Of a stretch of DNA of 43,176 bases, positions 40,047 to 43,176 are shown in pieces. The notes under the pieces are model-generated. The model saw nothing but the letters and a program-made list of their open reading frames with translations, had not been told where the DNA came from and searched no databases. The translations under genes were made by a program, and so were the position numbers. The stretch comes from Nitriliruptoraceae bacterium. GTDB lineage: Bacteria > Actinomycetota > Nitriliruptoria > Nitriliruptorales > Nitriliruptoraceae. Each line of letters opens with the position of its first letter. Position 1 is the first letter of the stretch. The stretch is from assembly GCA_003558435.1 (NCBI GenBank), contig PWLR01000126.1:1-43176 (forward strand). The letters are read 5' to 3'.

Positions 40047-40850
40047 GTGACCAACCCCGCCGCCTGGCACCCCGATCCGACCTCCGCCCATGAGTACCGG
40101 TGGTGGGACGGCACGCGTTGGACCGAGCACGTCGCCGACGGTGGTCAAGCTTCCGTCGATCCGTTGCCGGGTGCCACCGAGCCCGGTGCGACCTCGACGG
40201 CCGCCGCCCAGGGCGACAGCGACGCCGAGGGGACGGGGAGCTCCGCCGACAGCGCATCGACGACGTCGGCAACTGACGAGGCCGCCGCCGGCTCATGGCA
40301 GCAACCCGGGTCGGACGATCCCGCCGCGACCGCCGGGCAGCCGGTACAGGACCACCAGCAGAGCTGGCAGCAGCCGGAACAGTCCTGGCAGCAGCCAGCC
40401 GATCAGGGCGCAGGCGGCGCCGGGGGCCAGCCGCCGGCCTGGCAGCAGACCCCGGCATGGTCGCAGCCCGGGGGCCAGCAGCCGGCGGCGACGGGCAGCA
40501 ACGGCATCGCCATCGCCGCGATGGTCATCGGCATCGTGGCCATCCTGATCTCCTGGATCCCGATCCTGGGTGCCTTGGCGGGCATCCTGGCGCTCGTGCT
40601 CGGGTTCATCGGGCGGGGCAAGTTCAAGAAGACACCGGCCGTCGGCGGGAGTGGTCCGGCGATCACCGGCATCGTCACCGGGATCCTGGCGACGCTGATC
40701 TCCGTGGCCGTCACCATCGCGCTGTTCGCGTTCGGCGCCACGTTCATGGGCAGCTTCGAGACCTACGAGGAATGCCTGGAACGGGGCGGAACCCCCGAGG
40801 AGTGTCAAGAGGAACTCGAACGCGATGTCCTGGATCGCATCGGACAATGA
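40047..40850 (+). CDS. DUF2510/DUF4190-like membrane protein with Q/W-rich linker
   Basis: A 267-residue protein. Residues 5-32 are a DUF2510 motif (AAWHPDPTSAHEYRWWDGTR). A low-complexity linker of about 110 residues follows, first Ser/Thr/Asp/Ala-rich, then with repeats around SWQQPEQSWQQP. Two membrane helices come next (IAIAAMVIGIVAILISWIPI and ATLISVAVTIALFAFGATFM), separated by a loop with GFIGRGKFKKTP, as in DUF4190 proteins. The C-terminus is acidic, with two Cys in YEECLERGGTPEECQEE. Such proteins are common in actinobacteria; function unknown. GTG at 40047 has GGAGGA seven bases upstream. Confidence 0.85.
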   Translation: MTNPAAWHPDPTSAHEYRWWDGTRWTEHVADGGQASVDPLPGATEPGATSTAAAQGDSDAEGTGSSADSASTTSATDEAAAGSWQQPGSDDPAATAGQPVQDHQQSWQQPEQSWQQPADQGAGGAGGQPPAWQQTPAWSQPGGQQPAATGSNGIAIAAMVIGIVAILISWIPILGALAGILALVLGFIGRGKFKKTPAVGGSGPAITGIVTGILATLISVAVTIALFAFGATFMGSFETYEECLERGGTPEECQEELERDVLDRIGQ

Positions 40851-40925
40851 GACAGGCGGCCCCCGCCCGCCTCAGCGGACGGTGCCGCGCACGACGACGC
40901 TCGCCCTGCCGACCCGGAGCCGAGC

Positions 40926-41363
40926 TTGCGCTGTCCAGTCTGTGACATCGACACCGAGGTCGCGCTCGGGCCACCGCGTGAGGTGACCGTGGGAACGATC
41001 GGCGCCGCCGTCGAACGGCGCCCGTTGGTTCGGTGCCATGACGCCACGCCCGCGGACGTGGTCGGTGCCGCCATGGAAGCCGTCGATGCCTCGGTGCCAC
41101 GCGCGCGTTCCCGCCTGCTGCGCGCCGACGTGTGCCGATCCTGCGGCAGCGGCCTGACCATGCCCGTGCGCCGGACGGCTCGGACGGTGACCGTCGAGGA
41201 TCCCCGGATGCCGATCGTGACGCTGCACCTCGACCTCCCCATGACCCGGTGCGGCGAGTGCGGGGTCGATCAGGTGCCTTCTCGCTCCCACGAGGACCTG
41301 ACGGTGGTCATCCCCGCGCTGTTCGCTTCACCCGAGGAGCCGGACGCCGTCGGCCCGACCTGA
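40926..41363 (+). CDS. Zinc-ribbon-like hypothetical protein
   Basis: A 145-residue cytosolic protein with three Cys-x-x-Cys pairs: MRCPVCDID at the start, ADVCRSCGSGL near residue 70 and MTRCGECGVDQ near 110. The spacing suggests one or two zinc ribbons, with the strands between them (ARTVTVEDPRMPIVTLHLDL) forming a beta unit. I do not recognise a named family. TTG at 40926 is supported by GGAG upstream and by placing the first CxxC at the N-terminus. Convergent with hisF. Confidence 0.65.
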   Translation: MRCPVCDIDTEVALGPPREVTVGTIGAAVERRPLVRCHDATPADVVGAAMEAVDASVPRARSRLLRADVCRSCGSGLTMPVRRTARTVTVEDPRMPIVTLHLDLPMTRCGECGVDQVPSRSHEDLTVVIPALFASPEEPDAVGPT

Positions 41364-41452
41364 CCGGCCGGGCCGGCCATCAGGCGCGACGCTGACCATC
41401 AGGCGCCTCGCCGAGCCACCTGCACGGACCGCACCGTCGTCGGGCAGCCCCA

Positions 41453-42241
41453 TCAGGTCTGACGGATGATGATCCCGCGAGCGGCCATCTCGCGTTTGAC
41501 CTCCGCGATCCGAAGCTCGCCGAAGTGGAAGATCGATGCCGCCAGCACCGCTGACGCGCGGCCCTCGATCGCCGCAGCCGCCATGTGAGCGGCGTCCCCC
41601 GCACCACCGGATGCGATCACCGGGATGTCGACGGCGTCCGTGACGGCCCGTAGCAACTCGAGGTCGAAGCCGGACTTCGTGCCGTCCCGGTCCATGGAGG
41701 TCAGCAGGATCTCACCGGCGCCGAGCGAGGCCGCCCGCGCGCACCATGCGACGGCGTCCTGACCGGTGGGCGTGCGACCCCCGTGGATGACGACCTCCCA
41801 CCCACGCGCAGGGTCGGCGGCCGCTCGGCGACGGGCGTCCACGGCCACGACCACCGATTGGGATCCCACGGCCTCAGCGGTCTCGGCGAGCAGTTCCGGC
41901 CGTCCGACGGCGGCGGTGTTGAACGCGATCTTGTCGGCACCGGCGTGCAGCATCCGCCGGGCGTCGGCGACGGTGCGCATCCCCCCGCCGACGGCGAACG
42001 GGATGGAGACCTCCTCGGCGGTCCGGGCCACCATGTCGAGCGTGATGTCCCGGCCCTCGTTGGAGGCGGTGATGTCGAGGAAGACGAGTTCGTCGGCGCC
42101 TTCGCGGTCGTAGGCGCGGGCCAGCTCGACCGGATCACCGGCGTCGCGCAGCTCGACGAACTTGACCCCCTTGACGACCCGGCCCTCGGCGACGTCGAGG
42201 CAGGGCACCACCCGCACCGCGAGTCGGTCGGCGGCCGTCAC
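41453..42241 (-). CDS. hisF: Imidazole glycerol phosphate synthase cyclase subunit
   Basis: A 262-residue TIM barrel producing imidazole glycerol phosphate and AICAR with ammonia from His[16 protein letters not shown] contains the catalytic Asp11-type residue, FAVGGGMRT the first phosphate loop, [10 protein letters not shown] the second catalytic Asp, [12 protein letters not shown] and [13 protein letters not shown] the active-site loops, and VIASGGAGD the second phosphate loop. GTG at 42241 overlaps the hisA stop (GTGA). hisH is not in this window. Confidence 0.96.
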   Translation of the reverse strand: MTAADRLAVRVVPCLDVAEGRVVKGVKFVELRDAGDPVELARAYDREGADELVFLDITASNEGRDITLDMVARTAEEVSIPFAVGGGMRTVADARRMLHAGADKIAFNTAAVGRPELLAETAEAVGSQSVVVAVDARRRAAADPARGWEVVIHGGRTPTGQDAVAWCARAASLGAGEILLTSMDRDGTKSGFDLELLRAVTDAVDIPVIASGGAGDAAHMAAAAIEGRASAVLAASIFHFGELRIAEVKREMAARGIIIRQT

Positions 42242-42972
42242 GACGGGTGGTCCGCACCGACCGCGGTCAGTGCCTCTCCGAGCCCGAACGCGCCGCTGTA
42301 GAGCGCCTTGCCGACGATCGCGGCATCCACGCGTTCGTGGCAGGTGGCCAACACCCGCAGATCTTCGAGCGAGCTCACGCCACCGGAGGCCGTGACGCGG
42401 GCGGTGGTGGCCTCGGCGACGCGGCGCAGCATCTCGACGTTGGGGCCCTGCAACATCCCGTCCTTGGCGACGTCGGTGTAGACGAAGCGGGGTACCCCCA
42501 TCGCGGTGAACCGCTCCAGCGCCTCGAAGAGGTCGCCGGCTTCCTCGGTCCACCCACGGGCCTGCAGCACCGTGCCGCGAGCATCGAGTCCGACCGCGAT
42601 CTTCGGCCCGACCCGCTCCAGCAACCGTTCGACGAACCCCGGGTCGCTGAGCGCCATGGTGCCGATGACCACCCGTTCGGCGCCGTAGTCGAGCGAGGCC
42701 TGCACGTCGTCGAGGCTCCGCACCCCACCCGATGCCTGGACCCGGCAGCCGGTCGCCTGCACGATGCGTTCGATGAGGTGCCGGTTCTTCGGCTCCCCGG
42801 TGAACGCCGCGTCGAGGTCGACGACGTGGAGCCACTCGCTGCCGGCGTCGGCGAAGCGCTGGGCGGCCGCCACCGGGTCGTCGTCATAGACCGTCTGCGC
42901 GTCAGCGCGACCCTGCGTGAGGCGGACCGCAGCGCCGTCCTTGATGTCGACGGCGGGATACAGGGTGAGCAC
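42238..42972 (-). CDS. hisA: Phosphoribosylformimino-AICAR-phosphate isomerase HisA (possibly bifunctional PriA)
   Basis: A 244-residue TIM barrel isomerising ProFAR to [21 protein letters not shown] holds the first catalytic Asp, [10 protein letters not shown] and [16 protein letters not shown] the phosphate loops, and [14 protein letters not shown] the second catalytic Asp. [18 protein letters not shown] keeps the RGW segment found in PriA. No trpF lies in the trp cluster of this window, so the actinobacterial bifunctional HisA/TrpF enzyme PriA is a reasonable alternative. GTG at 42972 has GGAGGA upstream; the longer frame has no homology. First gene of hisA-hisF. Confidence 0.92.
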   Translation of the reverse strand: MLTLYPAVDIKDGAAVRLTQGRADAQTVYDDDPVAAAQRFADAGSEWLHVVDLDAAFTGEPKNRHLIERIVQATGCRVQASGGVRSLDDVQASLDYGAERVVIGTMALSDPGFVERLLERVGPKIAVGLDARGTVLQARGWTEEAGDLFEALERFTAMGVPRFVYTDVAKDGMLQGPNVEMLRRVAEATTARVTASGGVSSLEDLRVLATCHERVDAAIVGKALYSGAFGLGEALTAVGADHPS

Positions 42973-43052
42973 GAGGTCCTCCGGAGGGTGGGGCCCCACC
43001 CCCGGCGGGACCGAGGCTGCGATCCAGACCGTGAGGTGGCGCGGAGGACGCC

Positions 43053-43058
43053 AGACTA
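43053..43058 (-). promoter_or_regulatory. Candidate -10 element of hisA-hisF
   Basis: TAGTCT on the minus strand, about 80 bases before the hisA GTG; no convincing -35. Confidence 0.3.
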
Positions 43059-43162
43059 GTGCGAACGTCTTCGGCCCGATCCTCGCGTGGTGGCGGTGTC
43101 TGTTGCCCGGCCGAACCGATGTCGGCGACCTACTGTGGGACAACGACGGGAGGAAACCGCGC

Positions 43163-43176
43163 GTGGCCCGGATCGA
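43163..43176 (+). CDS. Start of a gene cut by the window edge
   Basis: GTG at 43163 is preceded by a strong GGGAGG site (43148-43153) and a TACTGT -10-like hexamer (43131-43136). Only the first four codons (Met-Ala-Arg-Ile) are visible, so no product can be named. It is divergent from hisA. Confidence 0.5.

Overview
The window is a very GC-rich, gene-dense bacterial chromosome segment. Many genes start with GTG or TTG, Shine-Dalgarno sites are of the GGAGG type, and several start codons sit 6-7 nt after a TANNNT hexamer, which suggests leaderless transcripts. The gene families (SGNH lipase, PdtaR-type ANTAR regulator, DUF2510 protein, PolA with a dead proofreading site) point to Actinomycetota. 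A glycine-betaine uptake operon and very acidic secreted proteins hint at a salt-exposed lineage, perhaps near Nitriliruptoria. That placement is inference from gene content only. No phage, IS element or CRISPR array was seen.

Layout: 1-2002 holds paired palindromic repeats, a dimethylargininase, an Ig-fold-like protein and a PRC-barrel protein. 2094-9170 is a maltose/maltodextrin unit: malE-malF-malG-amylase on the minus strand and the LacI-type regulator malR divergent on the plus strand, with two GCAA-N4-TTGC operators between them. 9265-10410 is an acyl-CoA dehydrogenase. 10411-14625 holds a strongly palindromic gap, then four ORFs joined by GTGA/ATGA/ATGA overlaps: three unusually short proteins (SpoIIAA-like, HPF-like, HAD-like) and a P2-type cation ATPase. 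14845-17329 holds a DUF1801 protein with a tiny coupled upstream ORF, an SGNH hydrolase and a GNAT acetyltransferase. 17680-22009 holds polA, a hotdog thioesterase and a thioredoxin-TPR co-chaperone (CnoX/YbbN type). 22313-24442 is a minus-strand unit of tRNA-Leu(CAA), a coiled-coil protein, an ANTAR response regulator and a solute-binding lipoprotein. 24878-28679 is a compatible-solute ABC transporter (permease, CBS-ATPase, permease, binding protein) closed by an 18-bp-stem terminator.

28680-34615 is an accessory stretch of small and poorly known genes: two small membrane proteins, a conserved hypothetical, DUF1697, GNAT, DUF6157, a multi-pass membrane protein and an isoprenylcysteine methyltransferase-like protein. 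34699-43176 is amino-acid biosynthesis: hisI-trpE-trpC-trpB-trpA on the minus strand, a DUF2510/DUF4190-like membrane protein and a zinc-ribbon protein on the plus strand, then hisA-hisF on the minus strand. A plus-strand gene begins at the right edge.

The strongest unusual observations are: (1) the betaine-type binding protein at 27702-28679 has its two family halves in swapped order, i.e. a natural circular permutation; (2) three consecutive translationally coupled ORFs in front of the P-type ATPase all look like internally deleted or truncated versions of known families; (3) three perfect tandem 23-bp repeats fill the presumed trpE leader; (4) trpC homology extends 36 codons upstream of any ATG/GTG/TTG to a CTG codon.
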